From Laburnicola sp. R22_1 (Eukaryota; Ascomycota; Dothideomycetes; Pleosporales; Didymosphaeriaceae), in contig JACONQ010000002.1 in NCBI GenBank assembly GCA_014281115.1, positions 1,798,001-1,862,000 of the forward strand: DNA of 64,000 nucleotides, written 5' to 3'. A model generated the notes under the pieces. The model ran no database searches, was not told where the DNA came from, and saw nothing but the letters and a program-made list of their open reading frames with translations. This document shows, piece by piece, positions 43,252-55,267 of the stretch (the stretch's first letter is position 1; the number at the start of each line of letters is the position of its first letter). The position numbers were made by a program, and so were the translations under genes.

Positions 43252-43699
43252 GGTTTCAAGAAGGTAGGGTGGAGGTCGTGAATAATTCGTTGTCGATGTT
43301 GGTAGACGGACACGGTGGTTGCCAAAGTTTGGCGCGCTTAGCTCAGCAACAGCCAGATAATATCACAGCTCTACCCAAGGGCAATAAACAGAGCGAGTTG
43401 TTTCAATGCGACGCGCGTGCTGCACGGCTGCAGAGGTGTGATGTCGGTTGCGGAATCCATTGGTGGTAGCGAGTTTCGTGTAGGGCTGACGGGAGGGCGC
43501 GATGTCGGCGATCCGGAGGTGCTATGGTGGGGCCGGACCGCAATACGAGCGGGGTGAATGTATATTAGCACCTCATGCAGTTGCTTTCTCCGCGCTCCGC
43601 TGTAACAATTAATCAATCACTTCTTCCCGGCTGTGGAAGACCTTTTGGACCCTCCAAACAACACTCCGTCGCCTCCAGCAAGCAATTGCAATACAAACC
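43252..43699. promoter_or_regulatory. Divergent promoter of the CCDC174-like gene and HOM6
   Basis: 448 bp between the two start codons. A Gcn4-type TGACTCA site, which might be expected for an amino-acid gene, was not seen. A purine-rich AAGAAGGTAGGGTGGAGG lies just upstream of the minus-strand ATG. No TATA box was identified. Confidence 0.4.
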
Positions 43700-44973
43700 A
43701 TGCCTGTCACACGCCAGGTCTTCATCGCGGTCGTTGGTAACGTCATCATCACACTCACATTCCACCGACCCTTGCTAACGTTGTACAGGTGCCGGTGGTG
43801 TTGGGAAATGCTTCTTGAAACAACTCGCGACTCTCACATCTCAGCTTTCGCAATCGCCGTCGGCCCCGACCTACCTGTCCCTCATCTACCTTAGCACCTC
43901 CAAGAAGGCGCTCCTTCACGGTGACTACAAGTCCCAGCAGCTCCAGAGCTGGGAGTCGGAGCTCCAGGCTTCTACTACAGCACCTCTAGCTCCCCCGCAG
44001 CTTGCCGATTATCTCGTCAAAGCTCCGGGCAAGGTCATCCTAGTAGACAACACCTCAAACCAGGATGTCGCGGAATCATACCCTCTCTTCTTGAAGAAAG
44101 GCATCTCGATCGTGACGCCCAACAAAAAGGCGTTCTCGGGTTCGTATCAGCTGTGGCAGGATATCTTCCACGTAGCTTCGAATGGCACTGGAGCCAACGG
44201 TCTCGGAGCCGGTGGCTATGTTTTCCACGAGGCATCTGTCGGTGCTGGTCTGCCGGTCATCGTGACCTTGAAGGATCTCATCAGGACGGGCGATGAGGTG
44301 CGCAGGATTGAGGGAGTCTTCAGCGGCACGATGAGCTTCCTCTTCAACTCGTTCCAGCCACTGAACGGCGGCGGAGGAAAGTTCTCAGAAGAGGTGAAGA
44401 CGGCGAAGGAGAAGGGCTTCACTGAGCCTGATCCTCGAGACGACTTGAACGGTCTCGATGTCGCTCGCAAGCTGACCATTCTGGTGCGTACTTCCGGACT
44501 GCAACCCCACTGGCAATATGCCTGCAGGATGCATCACCTAGTCTACACACACTGACTCTAACCTCTAGGCTCGCCTCGCCGGCTTGAAAGTCGAATCCCC
44601 GACCTCCTTCCCCGTACAATCGCTCATCCCCAAGGAGCTCGAATCCTGCTCCACAGGCGACGAATTCCTCTCCCGCCTACCCGAGTTCGACGACAAAATG
44701 GATCAGATCAAGGCAGAGGCGGAGAAGGAAGGCAAGGTGGTGCGATTCGTCGGCAGTATTGATGTGGAGAAAGGAGACGTCAAGGTCGGTTTGGAGAAGT
44801 TCGACAAGAGCCACGCAATCGCTGCGCTGAAGGGCAGTGACAACATCATCGCTTTCTATACTAAGCGCTACGGGGACAACCCGCTCATCATCCAGGGCGC
44901 TGGTGCAGGTGGTGAGGTGACGGCTATGGGTGTAACGGGTGACCTTCTTAGAGTGCTGCGTCTTATTCGTTAG
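43700..44973 (+). CDS. HOM6: Homoserine dehydrogenase
   Basis: Three exons: 43700-43736, 43789-44483 and 44569-44973; introns of 52 bp (GCTAAC branch) and 85 bp (CTCTAAC); 378 residues. The enzyme reduces aspartate semialdehyde to homoserine with NAD(P)H, the branch point to threonine and methionine. The Rossmann motif is VVGAGGVGK (about 11-19), split by intron 1 exactly at the first Gly. VTPNKKAFSGS follows at the nucleotide site. The catalytic segment includes EGVFSGTMSFLFN and GFTEPDPRDDLNGLDVARK, whose Asp and Lys residues are the family's active-site ones. The C-terminus ends IIQGAGAGGEVTAMGVTGDL, typical of the monofunctional fungal enzyme without aspartate kinase or ACT domain. Confidence 0.96.
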
Positions 44974-46509
44974 GTCTGTTGGGTATTGTTGGTCCACTTG
45001 GAGGGTAATGGTCATAAAAGGCCTCTCTTCTTCTATAAAAGGAATTCTGAGGAACGGTATCTGAAATTAAGACAAGCTCTTTTTGCACCATTTTGCTACT
45101 TGCCTCTTACGTGAATGTATATATATGTATATACACAAGGATGAGTGCAGGGTCTGATACACTAATTGGCAGAGGAATTTCGCTCACATAAAGGTATTCT
45201 AGCCAAGTAGATATATACCTTAGTAACAGGCACGTGCAAGTAACACCTCCAGGGCTCCAGGGCTCAAATCCGTCATGGGAACGCTCTTTCCCTTCCCGCC
45301 GCGCTCTCGTCGCACCTTCCCATTCTTCTCCCTCGCCACATCTCCCAGATCAACCCGGTAGATAAACAACACAAAGCCAGCATTGCAAGACCGTCCTCTC
45401 CTCATCCACGTCTTCCTGCATCTCTAGTACCCGATAGAAACAGGTGAGATCCTACCGTACGCGATGTCTTCGTTTCGGGGAATGCTCACAAACATACGTC
45501 GTATCACATACACCATTTACAGATTGAATTATTACAATTGTATCCTCCCGTATGATAGGAGTGTACGAGCGGCCAGGGTGCGACGGAATTGAGGTGCCCG
45601 GTGGAAGTGAGTGAGACGTAGTAGGGACATTGCGGGTGTGGTGCACAGTATACTATCGAGCATAGCGAAGGTGTGTTAGTGAAATGCTGTACGAAGATGT
45701 GTACACAGAAAGTGTAGCCTCTGAACCATGCATGCGTGCATGGAAGTGTAGAACAGCTACCTAGCAGAGAAGACGCGATCAAGGCAAAGAACAATGAACG
45801 ATCAAGATCCCGTGAAAGGTGTGCAATGCCAATACTTGCAAAGAATATAGATGATATGTATTACGAGCTACCGATATTGTTTTGCGAGGAGCGTACGACG
45901 CTTCCAACGCTAAATGAAGCTGTCTGTGCCTGCCGGCCTGCCTGTCTGATCTTGCAATTGCACCTAGTGTGCACCTGCGTCATGATATCATAAGGTGACG
46001 CGCGCACATGCTCATGCATGAGGGCAATTATATGTGCCTGAAAGAGGCTCCATGAAAGCAAGGTTGCCCTTAGTTCTGTACCCAGTATATCCTATCTTGA
46101 GATAACGCCGATATCATAAACCTTCCGGGGCCGAGCGGAGCCACAGACGGGGGCCGTTCCTCGATAGCGCTCCGATGCGCTCGAGCGCATGTTGGGTATC
46201 TGAAACCGAGAAGAGAAAGAGAGCCGGTCAATAATGTTTTCTAATAGAAGACAAGCATGAAACGAAGAGTGGAGTCGTTTTGGGCGCCGGAAGAACCTGG
46301 AAAGAACCTGGATAACCTGGACAGAATTTCGGGCCGATTGTTCCTAGCCGGTGAGTCGCGGAACGGCTGCCGTGGACGCGGTCGTCGAAGGCGCCGGAAG
46401 ATTGTGGAAGTCGAACGCTGACATGGCCGCGTCAATATTGTTCGGACTGGACGGGCGCCGCTGGAGGCGGTGTGATGAAGATAACCATGGAGTCATGGTT
46501 TTAGCACCT
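44974..46509. other. 1.5-kb intergenic region, no gene supported
   Basis: Between HOM6 and the minus-strand gene at 46510. It includes a TATATATATGTATATAC stretch near 45118-45134 and repeated GAACCTGGA/TAACCTGGA words near 46286-46322. Small frames lack recognisable features. Nothing else is seen. Confidence 0.4.
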
Positions 46510-47100
46510 TCACTTGAACATGCTCGAAAGTCTCTTGGACCTGTGTCGCATTTTCATGAGGATGCCCTTCTTGTCGCTTTCCGAAGAGGTCGATGCGTGG
46601 CGCACGCTCTCTGGACCCTCGCTGGAAGTATCGCTAGGGCTGTTGGCCAAGTTCGCGCCGTCCTCATCATCCTCCTCACGCAACGGGGCCGGGTATGGTG
46701 AGGCAACGGGCGGCTCTGGGGCAACCTTCAGGTACGCATCCACTCTCGCGTTCAGCGCTCGGTTCTTCTCTTGTGCAATCATGGTGATGCTGTTGCTGCT
46801 GTCGGTCCTGGACAGGCTGCCGCGGCGTGTTTCCCGGCGCGCCGTCGTCAAACTGACGGATGGTGTGCGTGAAAGTCCTCCAATGGAAGGAGCTCGGTCA
46901 TTGCCGACTAGGCGGTACTCAGAGTTGGCAAGATTCCATCCGGAGCAGTAAGGGCAAAAGTCACACTTGATCTCCCAGCCGGCGAGGCCGAGCTTCTTGT
47001 TGCAGTTGGAGAGGTTGGAGGAGGGGCTGCAGGGGCGCGAGAGGTGGTACCAGCGATGCCGGCAATCCAGGATCGAAACGTTCAATTCGGCGACACACAT
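46510..47100 (-). CDS. Conserved-looking Cys-rich hypothetical protein
   Basis: Intronless, 196 residues. The N-terminal 65 residues hold closely spaced Cys: MCVAELNVSILDCRHRWYHL, then RPCSPSSNLSNC, KCDFCPYC, suggesting a small zinc-binding fold. I recall similar short CxHRWY...RPC...CPxC segments in many uncharacterised Pezizomycotina proteins; no function is known to me. The rest is Ser/Thr/Arg-rich and probably disordered (RTPSVSLTTARRETRRGSLS), with basic RHRSKRLSSMFK at the end, which could be a phosphorylation or nuclear-localisation tail. It is accepted because the frame is far longer than its competitors and has domain-like structure. Other starts are unlikely, as Met1 directly precedes the first Cys. 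Confidence 0.7.
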   Translation of the reverse strand: MCVAELNVSILDCRHRWYHLSRPCSPSSNLSNCNKKLGLAGWEIKCDFCPYCSGWNLANSEYRLVGNDRAPSIGGLSRTPSVSLTTARRETRRGSLSRTDSSNSITMIAQEKNRALNARVDAYLKVAPEPPVASPYPAPLREEDDEDGANLANSPSDTSSEGPESVRHASTSSESDKKGILMKMRHRSKRLSSMFK

Positions 47101-50100
47101 GGTGATGGATGCGCGTCAGGTAATGTCAAGGTAGGTCCGGGTGGCAATGACGCTGCCTTCGGGCAGGTTTGCGGTTGGCAGAGATGACGTGGTGAAGGCT
47201 GTCTTGGGCTGAGAAAAGGTATGCGAAGTGCCGGTTGGGATGACACAGAGTCGGGTTGGTTGAAGATGGTGGCTGTACGTGTCGGCCAGGGTGTCGATTG
47301 GGGGAATGGGGTGGAGTGAAGGTGACGAGCGGCTCAAGCGGGCGAGGCTATATGTGGCGTTTTGACCTGGCGAGGTGTCCCGGGAGCTGTTGTTTTCAAC
47401 GTGTGGCGTGTACGTGGTTTGATATGGCAATGAAAGAAGTAGTGGAACGGTGTGCCAAGGCTACGGTGCTGATAGGCCGGGCGACGGAGAAGGATCCCTG
47501 TTCCTTCCTCGGGGAAGTAAGGAGTGTGCCGTTTCTGGCGATCGATGGCTTCGTAGGCCGGGAAGGCGCAAACAGCACAACAGGGCAACAGGAAGGCGCT
47601 GGAGACTGGTGGCGGTGACGAGGTCGACGCCTGCAACTGATCAAAGCAGAGAGGGACGACGAGACAGCAAGCTGGGAAGCAAGTCAGAAATGCAAACGAC
47701 AAACGCCAGAGGAGCCTTGTTCTACCTGCAGGCGGCGTACGGTGAGTCACTGAGCAAGCGGGAGGCGGCGGTGCTGCCTTTAAGGTCGACCACGCTGCTG
47801 GGGCTTGTGGCCACATGGAAACCTTGAAAGCCCCTAGGCTGGGTGGAGACTGTCGCGGCGACGACGTCGCGTCCCAAGAGCCCAGGAGGCCTCGGGGCGT
47901 TTCCGCATCCAGCCTAGACATTCACTCGCGGGACGAGGGGGCAAGCGGCAAGGGAGCGCTAGCGGGCAGTTGGTGAACGGCCCCTGGGGAGATCTGGTAC
48001 CAGCGTGTTGGGCTCCTACTGCCCGCAACACGCCGCTCATCTCACCGCACCGACTGTGCCCGTCCAGACGAGGTGGCCGTCCGTGGCAACGTGGGAGGCG
48101 TCATTGGCTGGGAGGCGGTGCGCCTTTGTCTTCTGCTTTTTCTGTGCAACCGTCCACCCTAGATTCCGGTATTCCTGCTTCGCCAGTCTTGACGCCTGGC
48201 GACGCTTCGAGAAGAGAGCTAGGGCGGCGCCATTCTGCCAAAATGGCCGAGCAGGGCAGGGCACGGGGACCGCCCTCAAGGGCCTCAGCGACCCGCGCAC
48301 GAGAACGGAGTCAGGCGCTGCGTGTCCAAACAGCCGTCTTGGGCGAAGTGAGCAGACGCCCATCCCACCCCTCCCGGCTGGGCAGCCAGCCCATGGGCCT
48401 CACCATGGCAGCGATATCGACGTCGTTTTCCTTTTCTCGCGGGCGCAACGTGGGCAGTCACAAGTGTGCGGATATCAGCCTCGGTAGCGAGCAGCACGGT
48501 GAGATAACCGGGTACTAAGATGAAGCCCCCCGGTTGAATCCTCCACACGAGCCGCCTATTTTGATGAAGTCATGCCTAGATCACCCTTGCTGTCCAGCAT
48601 CTAGATTCTAAAATAACCTTGATAAATAAAACAGCCGTAGTCAGGCCACGATGCCCGTTTCATGCCACAAAGTTCAGCGCGACAAGGTATCACGTTATTA
48701 GATTCTGAGAAACGGGTGACACGGGGTCAGTCTATTCTAGCCACGGAAGAAGCAAGCATCACGGTTCGCGGGCTTGTTTGTCCGACCTCTTCTTATCTTG
48801 TTACACGGACGCCTCAGGGTGTGCCACGCTCCGCTGCATATTCCTGCTTTGTGCGGTGAGCATCGCGTTGCTGCGAAACATGGAAATCCGTCACACCGTC
48901 GTTTCCCTGGTGCAGGACGCTTCTGGGTTGCTGCATATCAACATGCCGGCTTGTGTAAGGCCTTGGTATTAGCGCTATGTATCTCCTCCTCATCGGATCA
49001 TTCTGCGGCGGCAGAGCCTGCCAAGCTGAGGCCATACATCTCGCGGATTGATTGATAATCCATCCATGTCTTATCACACACCTCTGGGCTTACGCGGAAC
49101 GGGGGAGGAGACGCACACAGCACCGAGTTTTTAGGACGACACAAACAAAGCCCCGGCTGGCGACGCACAGCCCCAACGCCACCATGCACCCTGCTGACTC
49201 CTGCTGCGATTCCATCCGCCATTCGATTCCGCTCCTCTCGGTGGCCTGGGCTGAGTCTTGGCCCGCTTGGCCCGCTTGGCATTCAAGCGTGCAACCCCGC
49301 TCGCGGGGACGGGAGGAGCAGCGGCGCCCGCCATCACACGTACTCATGCCACATGGAATGCCACACGATGGCGCGGAAGCCCTCACGCCAAGATACTGCC
49401 GCTCCGGGAGGAGTCTCACTGGCCGCAAATACATCAACATAAGAATACAAAGAGCACCAAGGTTTCACTTGACGACAGAGGTTCCAATGCCATGGCCATC
49501 GACGTTCGGCTATTGTATCATCAACACACCGTACCGTGGTTTCTGTGACCCAGCACACATCTCACTGGGGCCGGGAATACGCCGATTACCCCACAATCTC
49601 CAGAGGTCACTACATATCTAGTCCATGTGTACATAAAGTGGGCCTTGACCGGACGCCAAACATGCCCAGAACTCGAGACTAGTAGACCTTGAAGATGATC
49701 AACCTATCGTTGGAACGTGGGGATAGTCTACAGTGATCCACGTCAACGTATTCAAACACTAAACATCTAGTTTCAACACGCGAAAGCTGGGCTGCTTCTT
49801 GTCGGACACCACGTGCCTTTAGTACCTTTGCCAACATCCTTCTTGGGTGCGTTAGAGGGTCAAATAGATGCGAATCAGAGATTTGTGACCCTCTTGAGAA
49901 CCTTATCAAGACCTCCGCAGTTGTTGACTACTACCCGTTCGCACTCACTTCCAAACACTTACCCCTGCGGGGCAGGAGAAGACAGCAGCTGAACTACCAC
50001 TCGTATCTCGATATCATCATTTATCAGTGGCTTTGCCTACCCCTAACAACACCAAAGTAAGTATCCAGGATCGACACACTAACAATCCTTCCCCTCCCCC

Positions 50101-51803
50101 TCTTCGTGACCATCTCGATCTCCGCTATAATCTACGAGCAAGTTTCCCGCACCTTGGTGAAGCTTGGTCGACTTGGCGCGTCAGCTGTGGCTTTCGCCTG
50201 TATCACTTCGCCCAACAGCTCGCGACACAGCTTTTGGGCCCGAGTCGATAGCAGAGTCGTATACCAGTGTGCTTCCCCCTACAAAGTATCCACGAGTGTA
50301 TAGTCCACTCACTGATAAATTGACTTGCCATTCATATCAACCTCCCAACAGCGCAAACAACGCCAACCACACTGCCATATATCCCCGTCGAGTGCTTACC
50401 ACCATCGCCCTCATCCCCAACACACCACACTCCTCCCCCATCTCCCAGCAAGCCAACCTGCCGGCTGAACCCCCTCCGGCATCCCGGCCCCAACCTTCCA
50501 CAACGCCCGCCCAAAGCGCGCCTCGGCTCCTACCAGCACGCCTCTCCTCGCATGCTTGCTCACGGTCTAGGCAAGGTCGCACTGCAGCCCAACACAGCCC
50601 AAATGTCTCTTCTTGCATGAGTCCAGATGCCGATGCCCGCTGCCCGCGCACTGCGCTCGTATACGAGGTCCGCGTATTGACAGCGGTTGTTACGCCGTCA
50701 GTCTTGGAATGTGTTGTTTGGCGCGTTTTTTGTCCTCCGTTGGGTGGCGGCTGTTGAGTTGCGTTGATTTTGTGGTGGGAAGTGTAGGGTGGGTTGTGTG
50801 CGCGTTACGTAAGGATATGCACAGGGGAGTTCGTTTGCTCGTGTTTGCGTGTTGGGTGACTGAATCTTGGGGATGTACATGTGCATGTGCTCGGTTGTTG
50901 GCTGCTGTAGAGGTTGATAGTACGTCCATGTGCGAAAAATGGCGTTGCGTGGTGAAAGCCATCTTTACCTAAGGTATGCGGGGAAGCCTACAGCTGATCT
51001 CGACCCTCGATGCTATAGTCACAACTCCAACCGAGCCTGGTGGCTCCCCAACAACATGATATAACTGCCATACGAACAGAAAGCCGCACATACATCATCC
51101 ACACCTCTATGCGGAAATGCTCTACAAATTCTTGTTAACATCGAAGTGCTACACCCCTGATTGTGCTATTCTGGGGAGAAGAATTACCTACGTAGGTATT
51201 CCTGGCCTCCGGATGTATAGCCCACCATAAGCGTGAGAACTCCGCGTTCCATGTGTCTCTTTCGTCTTTAAGAGCGAACTAAGGTACTTTACTAGCCACC
51301 AACCGCCCCGCTGCTTACTACTCAAGGTACAACAAGAACTGCTCCTATCAATCAACTCACCATACAAACACGCATTCAACAAGCCTTGCCTATACCCAGG
51401 TTCACATCAAACCAGCAAAGCCTGTTCTACATCCCAAGTCGACGCTCCAGCCCATACACACACAACACGGGGAACCCATCAATAGCCGACACAAATGTAA
51501 AAACCCAATATTTCTAGCCATTCGTTTTTTATCATACAAGCATAAACCATGTACGAAGCAGCCACAAAACAAAAAACTCCGTATCGTATGCTAGGGTATA
51601 TATGCACTCCGAAAATGCCGACCAAGAAAATGTCAGCACAGATACAGCCGCCGCCAGACGCAGCTTAAAAAAGCCCCTCCAATCGCAGCTCGAAAGGAGT
51701 TGCACTGAAATCTCGCTCAACGAAAGCCAACCTCCAGATAGGTCCCAGGCTGGTATAGCATCCACAAGATGTGGTATGTGCGAGAAAAAGCCCTTCAGCG
51801 CCC
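47101..51803. other. 4.7-kb region without a supportable gene
   Basis: The longest gap in the non-repeat part. It is GC-rich to about 50.9 kb, then more AT-rich. Overlapping frames on both strands (for example 47334-47921 minus, 47970-48518 plus, 50164-50757 plus) have composition of chance frames in GC-rich DNA and no family motifs. A GTAAGTAT donor-like site near 50056 and a CCCAACAG acceptor-like site near 50344 could belong to a noncoding transcript. No TE termini or tandem repeats were noticed. It would also contain the promoter of the gene at 46510-47100. Confidence 0.4.
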
Positions 51804-54008
51804 TCAGAAATTGTAATCCTCGTTCTCGTCGAAGCCCTGGTCCTCGTCACTCATGTACTGGTTCTCGAGATCCTCCTCTTCCTCGACATATGTCTCCTCG
51901 ACCTCTTCCTCCTCCTCTTCTTCCTCGTCATCTCCAACCGGTACTACCTGCACCGAGGGCGTGGGTCGCTGGGCAGGGGCAGGACTCTCACCCTGCTCAG
52001 CAGGCGTGGCACCGCCCGAGGAAGGTGACTCAACCGGCATAAGCTCCTTGAAGACGTCGTAATTGATATGACTACTGAAGTGCTTAGCGCGCTTGTTGAT
52101 CATCTTCTTCACGGCATCGGCAGCGCTGTCAGCAGGCTGACCTTCGAGCACGCCTCCGTCGCCCATCTGCTGGTGTCGCCGCTTCTGTTTTGGCTTTTTC
52201 GGCTTGCCTTGTGCTTCCTCGAGAGCTTTGGCGAGGATTTTGCTTTGTTGATCGCGGAGCCACTCTTCGTTTTCCGTGAGCCAGATGCGCTCTTTGTCCC
52301 GGACTTCTTGTGGCGACAAAAGCACGTTGCGTATGTCTGGGTCGTCATCGAATTCGTCCTCGCCGATCTCTTCTTCGTTGCTGACATTGCGGTCGGGTTT
52401 GTATAGCTGAACGAGAGCGCGTGCCTGGTTGAAAGCGTTAACATACGTAGGGTGCCTGTCGTTCTCTGAAAATTCCTTGAACGTAGACTCCCAGTCTTGA
52501 ATTGTCTCCATCACTTCGTTTTCGAGGTCTCTCTCTACTTCCAGATCTTCGGGATCGATGACAATGGGCTCACGCTTCTGCTTCTTGGTCGATCGACCTC
52601 GTCGCTTGGGAACAACAATGGCCTCTTCATCTGCCTCTGGGCCAGTCGCAGCGTTGGCGAGAGCATCCAAGCCGGCGTCGGCATCGTCTCCTGCCAACGC
52701 ATCAACATCTACAGCCATATCTTCCGTGCCTTCAGTATTTGCTTGAGTGGAGGAATTTTCTTGAACGGGCGCTGTCGTATCCTCACCACTGTTCGCGTTT
52801 TGTTTCTTCTTCCTCAGGCTCTCTTGTCGCTTGGTCGGCTTGCTAGGTACAGGTTGTGAAGGACTGTCACCAACGTCCTCTTCCTCGGCATCATCTCCTG
52901 TTTCTCCATTGGCAAGCGCTTCCGCTTTTCGCTTTCGCTCCGCAGCTCGTGCTTCTTTCTCTTGTCGCTTGTAGACAGAGGGAGGTGCAATCTTAGTCTT
53001 CAGCTGCAGCCCAATTTCGCGGAACTGCTTCACCGTCAAGACCGAACTTTGGGTACGCCTGTACTCGTGAAGACGTGTGTTGATGGTGGTATCGGCAACC
53101 TTGACCACGTACACGACTTCTCGGACGGTGCGGCGGAAGTTGTTCATACGTGCGGCAAGAATGATGCATGCACCGCACAAGCCTGCAGGGTTGCGTCCCT
53201 GCACCATCCAGTCTCTCTTCATACGCTTCAGTATTAGGCAGGCGTCGTTTGCGACTCTGTGCGAGTCTTGGTCGAACTCCAGTTTCCGGCAGAACTTCAG
53301 CATGAGCGGTTCGATCTCCATGAGCGCGGTGCTGCCAGGGTTATCGGCAGGGTCTTTCTCCATAAGCGTCTGGAGAAACTTCTTGTAGGTGCTGCCGAGC
53401 GCCCAGACGTTCTCCATGACGCGCTCGGCCAAATCCATGAGCATCAGCGTGTTCCCTGGTTGCTTGCGGGCGGCAAGGTAGATGGCGACGGCTGCGACAT
53501 CACGGACTTTTCGACCCTGCACAAATCTGTGGTTCAATGCAAGCTTGTACCAGCTCATGGCATTCTTTTGGATGCGTTCTCCTAGTCCGAGACCATGACA
53601 GAGACCCGCAATTGCGTCGGAGCCCCTGGCCTCGGTGTGCTGCCTGCTCTCGACGCCGCCGATGCCTGCCACGGTTCCGCCCATGGAGTTGGCGTGGCGC
53701 TGATTCTCTCCGACAAAGCCACCCTGCACAACAGCAGCACCGGCAGACGTCTCTCCGAAGGTGACCTCGGAGACGATTCTGTTTTCATCGAGGACTGTTC
53801 CGCAGGCCAAGCAGACGACAAGGCCCTCAGACTCGTCGGGGCACGGGGCATCGCAGCAAGTGGGCGCGGGACGCTGCTTCGGTGGAGGCGGAGGCGCAGG
53901 TTGCGGCGTCGAGGTGCGCCTGGATTGGAGGCTGGCGAGCGTGCCGGGGTTGTGGATGGACTGCAGGCGCACCCGAGGGGGCCTGCCGGGGTTTACGGGG
54001 CCTGCCAT
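51804..54008 (-). CDS. BRF1: Brf1, TFIIB-related factor of RNA polymerase III
   Basis: Intronless; 734 residues from MAGPVNPGR (a Met nine codons upstream, 54035, is also possible). Brf1 is the TFIIIB subunit that recruits RNA polymerase III to tRNA and 5S genes. The zinc ribbon (CCDAPC ... CLAC, about 50-75) is followed by two cyclin folds. The first includes ALNHRFVQGRKVRDVAAVAI then YLAARKQ (about 155-185), and the second NPAGLCGACIILAARM (about 270-285). The C-terminal half is charged and has the Brf1 homology region that contacts TBP (LLSPQEVRDKERIWLTENEE, about 570-590). After it comes KKMINKRAKHFSSHINYDVF. The tail is highly acidic. The cyclin pair alone would also fit TFIIB; the long C-terminal part settles it as Brf1. 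Confidence 0.95.
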   Translation of the reverse strand: MAGPVNPGRPPRVRLQSIHNPGTLASLQSRRTSTPQPAPPPPPKQRPAPTCCDAPCPDESEGLVVCLACGTVLDENRIVSEVTFGETSAGAAVVQGGFVGENQRHANSMGGTVAGIGGVESRQHTEARGSDAIAGLCHGLGLGERIQKNAMSWYKLALNHRFVQGRKVRDVAAVAIYLAARKQPGNTLMLMDLAERVMENVWALGSTYKKFLQTLMEKDPADNPGSTALMEIEPLMLKFCRKLEFDQDSHRVANDACLILKRMKRDWMVQGRNPAGLCGACIILAARMNNFRRTVREVVYVVKVADTTINTRLHEYRRTQSSVLTVKQFREIGLQLKTKIAPPSVYKRQEKEARAAERKRKAEALANGETGDDAEEEDVGDSPSQPVPSKPTKRQESLRKKKQNANSGEDTTAPVQENSSTQANTEGTEDMAVDVDALAGDDADAGLDALANAATGPEADEEAIVVPKRRGRSTKKQKREPIVIDPEDLEVERDLENEVMETIQDWESTFKEFSENDRHPTYVNAFNQARALVQLYKPDRNVSNEEEIGEDEFDDDPDIRNVLLSPQEVRDKERIWLTENEEWLRDQQSKILAKALEEAQGKPKKPKQKRRHQQMGDGGVLEGQPADSAADAVKKMINKRAKHFSSHINYDVFKELMPVESPSSGGATPAEQGESPAPAQRPTPSVQVVPVGDDEEEEEEEEVEETYVEEEEDLENQYMSDEDQGFDENEDYNF

Positions 54009-54491
54009 GGAGGAAGCAGCGGCATGTATAGTCAACGAGCAATCTGCTTCTCGCGTCAGAACGGCTATTCAAGCAAAGCGCGCACACCAAAAAGGCGGAG
54101 TCAGCGTATGTGCAGCGTCCAGACAGAAAGCTGGGCACGGCGGCACGGTACGCGGGAGCTTTGAGCTTGGACGCGCTAGCCGCTCGAGATCCGAGGGCAG
54201 CTCAAGCCTCAACGTTGGCCTTTGGCCGCTTACATAATACAAAGGGTGGTCGCCGTCGCCGGTTCCTGCAGCCCGCGCCATATGCAGGTGATGGCGAAGA
54301 CGTCACCACCCATTGGCTGGCTGATGGCCTCGAGTTAGCTCGCCGGCGTGCCCCTTGCTCTGGCCTGGAGGTGGCTGGGTCCCAGACGTCGCCCAACCCG
54401 TTCCCACCTCCTCCCGAAGCTCACCTCCAGCCTGACCTCCCTCCATCACCTCCCCCCTTACTCCATCAAACCATCCATCAGATCCACCACA
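54009..54491. promoter_or_regulatory. Divergent promoter of BRF1 and the acidic-protein gene
   Basis: 483 bp between start codons. The right end is pyrimidine-rich with repeated CCTCC/ACCTCC blocks (about 54400-54465), a common feature of fungal leaders. No TATA box was identified. Confidence 0.4.
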
Positions 54492-55267
54492 ATGTCCACC
54501 CGCAAGAGAAAGCAGGAATCCGAGGAGGAACTCCAGGCCCTCCCTAGCGACGAGAGCGACGAGGAAGAGGAGTAAGTGAGCGACTTCTTGACGTCATTGT
54601 ATTGCACCACATCGTCGCAGACGCTCGAGAGAGCGCCCGTTCCAGTCGCCTGTTGACCTATTTTTGCCTTGTTATATTTGTTTTCTGCCACCGAGCTTTG
54701 TTGTCACTGCGCATCGGGTTTTGCGTGCCTCTCAGACGAGCTGACGGAGCGCTCGTGGAGTCATCTGTGCCTTCTCTTGCTGTCGTGGTGTCCGATCGGC
54801 CTTGCCTACTGAACTCTGTTCTGTTTCCCCTTTAATGGCCCCATGCGCCTGCTTCTCCGCTTGATGCGCGTTTCCGTACCGCAAGGCTGACACCAGTGCC
54901 TCATAGATATGAGGAGTCCGAAGGTTCTGCTTTTGACGACGAGGATGCATCGGACGACGAGGCTCCCCGTAAGTTTACATGCTTGACTTGATTGATTGTA
55001 TCCAACTGACATGGCGTCACAGCGCCCAAGAAGAAGACGCGCGTCACCAAGCAGAAAGATGAGGACGATGATGATGACGACGAGCCAGAAGACGAGGAGG
55101 AGGAGGACGACGCCGCTGAGCCTGAGCCCGAGGACACAGATGCGACTGATGAGGATGCAGACATGAAGAAGGCCCCTGGCGCTGAGAAGGCCCGAAAAGT
55201 CAAGCCCACAAAGGCTGACGAGGCCGTTCCAGTCGTCGCTGACGACGACAAAGATGATGACGAGTAG
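54492..55267 (+). CDS. Small highly acidic, probably nuclear protein
   Basis: Three exons: 54492-54571, 54907-54968 and 55023-55267; introns of 335 and 54 bp; 128 residues. It begins MSTRKRKQESEEELQALPSD and is dominated by Asp/Glu runs (DEEEEYEESEG, DDDDDDEPEDEEEE), with one basic island PPKKKTRVTKQK that could be a nuclear-localisation signal. The composition recalls acidic histone chaperones such as Chz1, but no diagnostic Chz motif is visible, so the function is left open. The first intron is much longer than others in the window; its boundaries (GTAAGT and CTCATAG) keep the frame. The divergent partner is BRF1. Confidence 0.7.

Noticed and set aside
45240..45280. B-box-like GGGCTCAAATCC as a tRNA gene
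   Set aside because: No A-box or acceptor stem at the right distance.
47334..48518. Frames of 182-195 codons on both strands
   Set aside because: GC-rich DNA gives long chance frames in all phases; none has recognisable features.
50164..50757. 197-codon plus-strand frame
   Set aside because: Low-complexity Pro/Ser/Thr-rich, competing frames on both strands, no motif.
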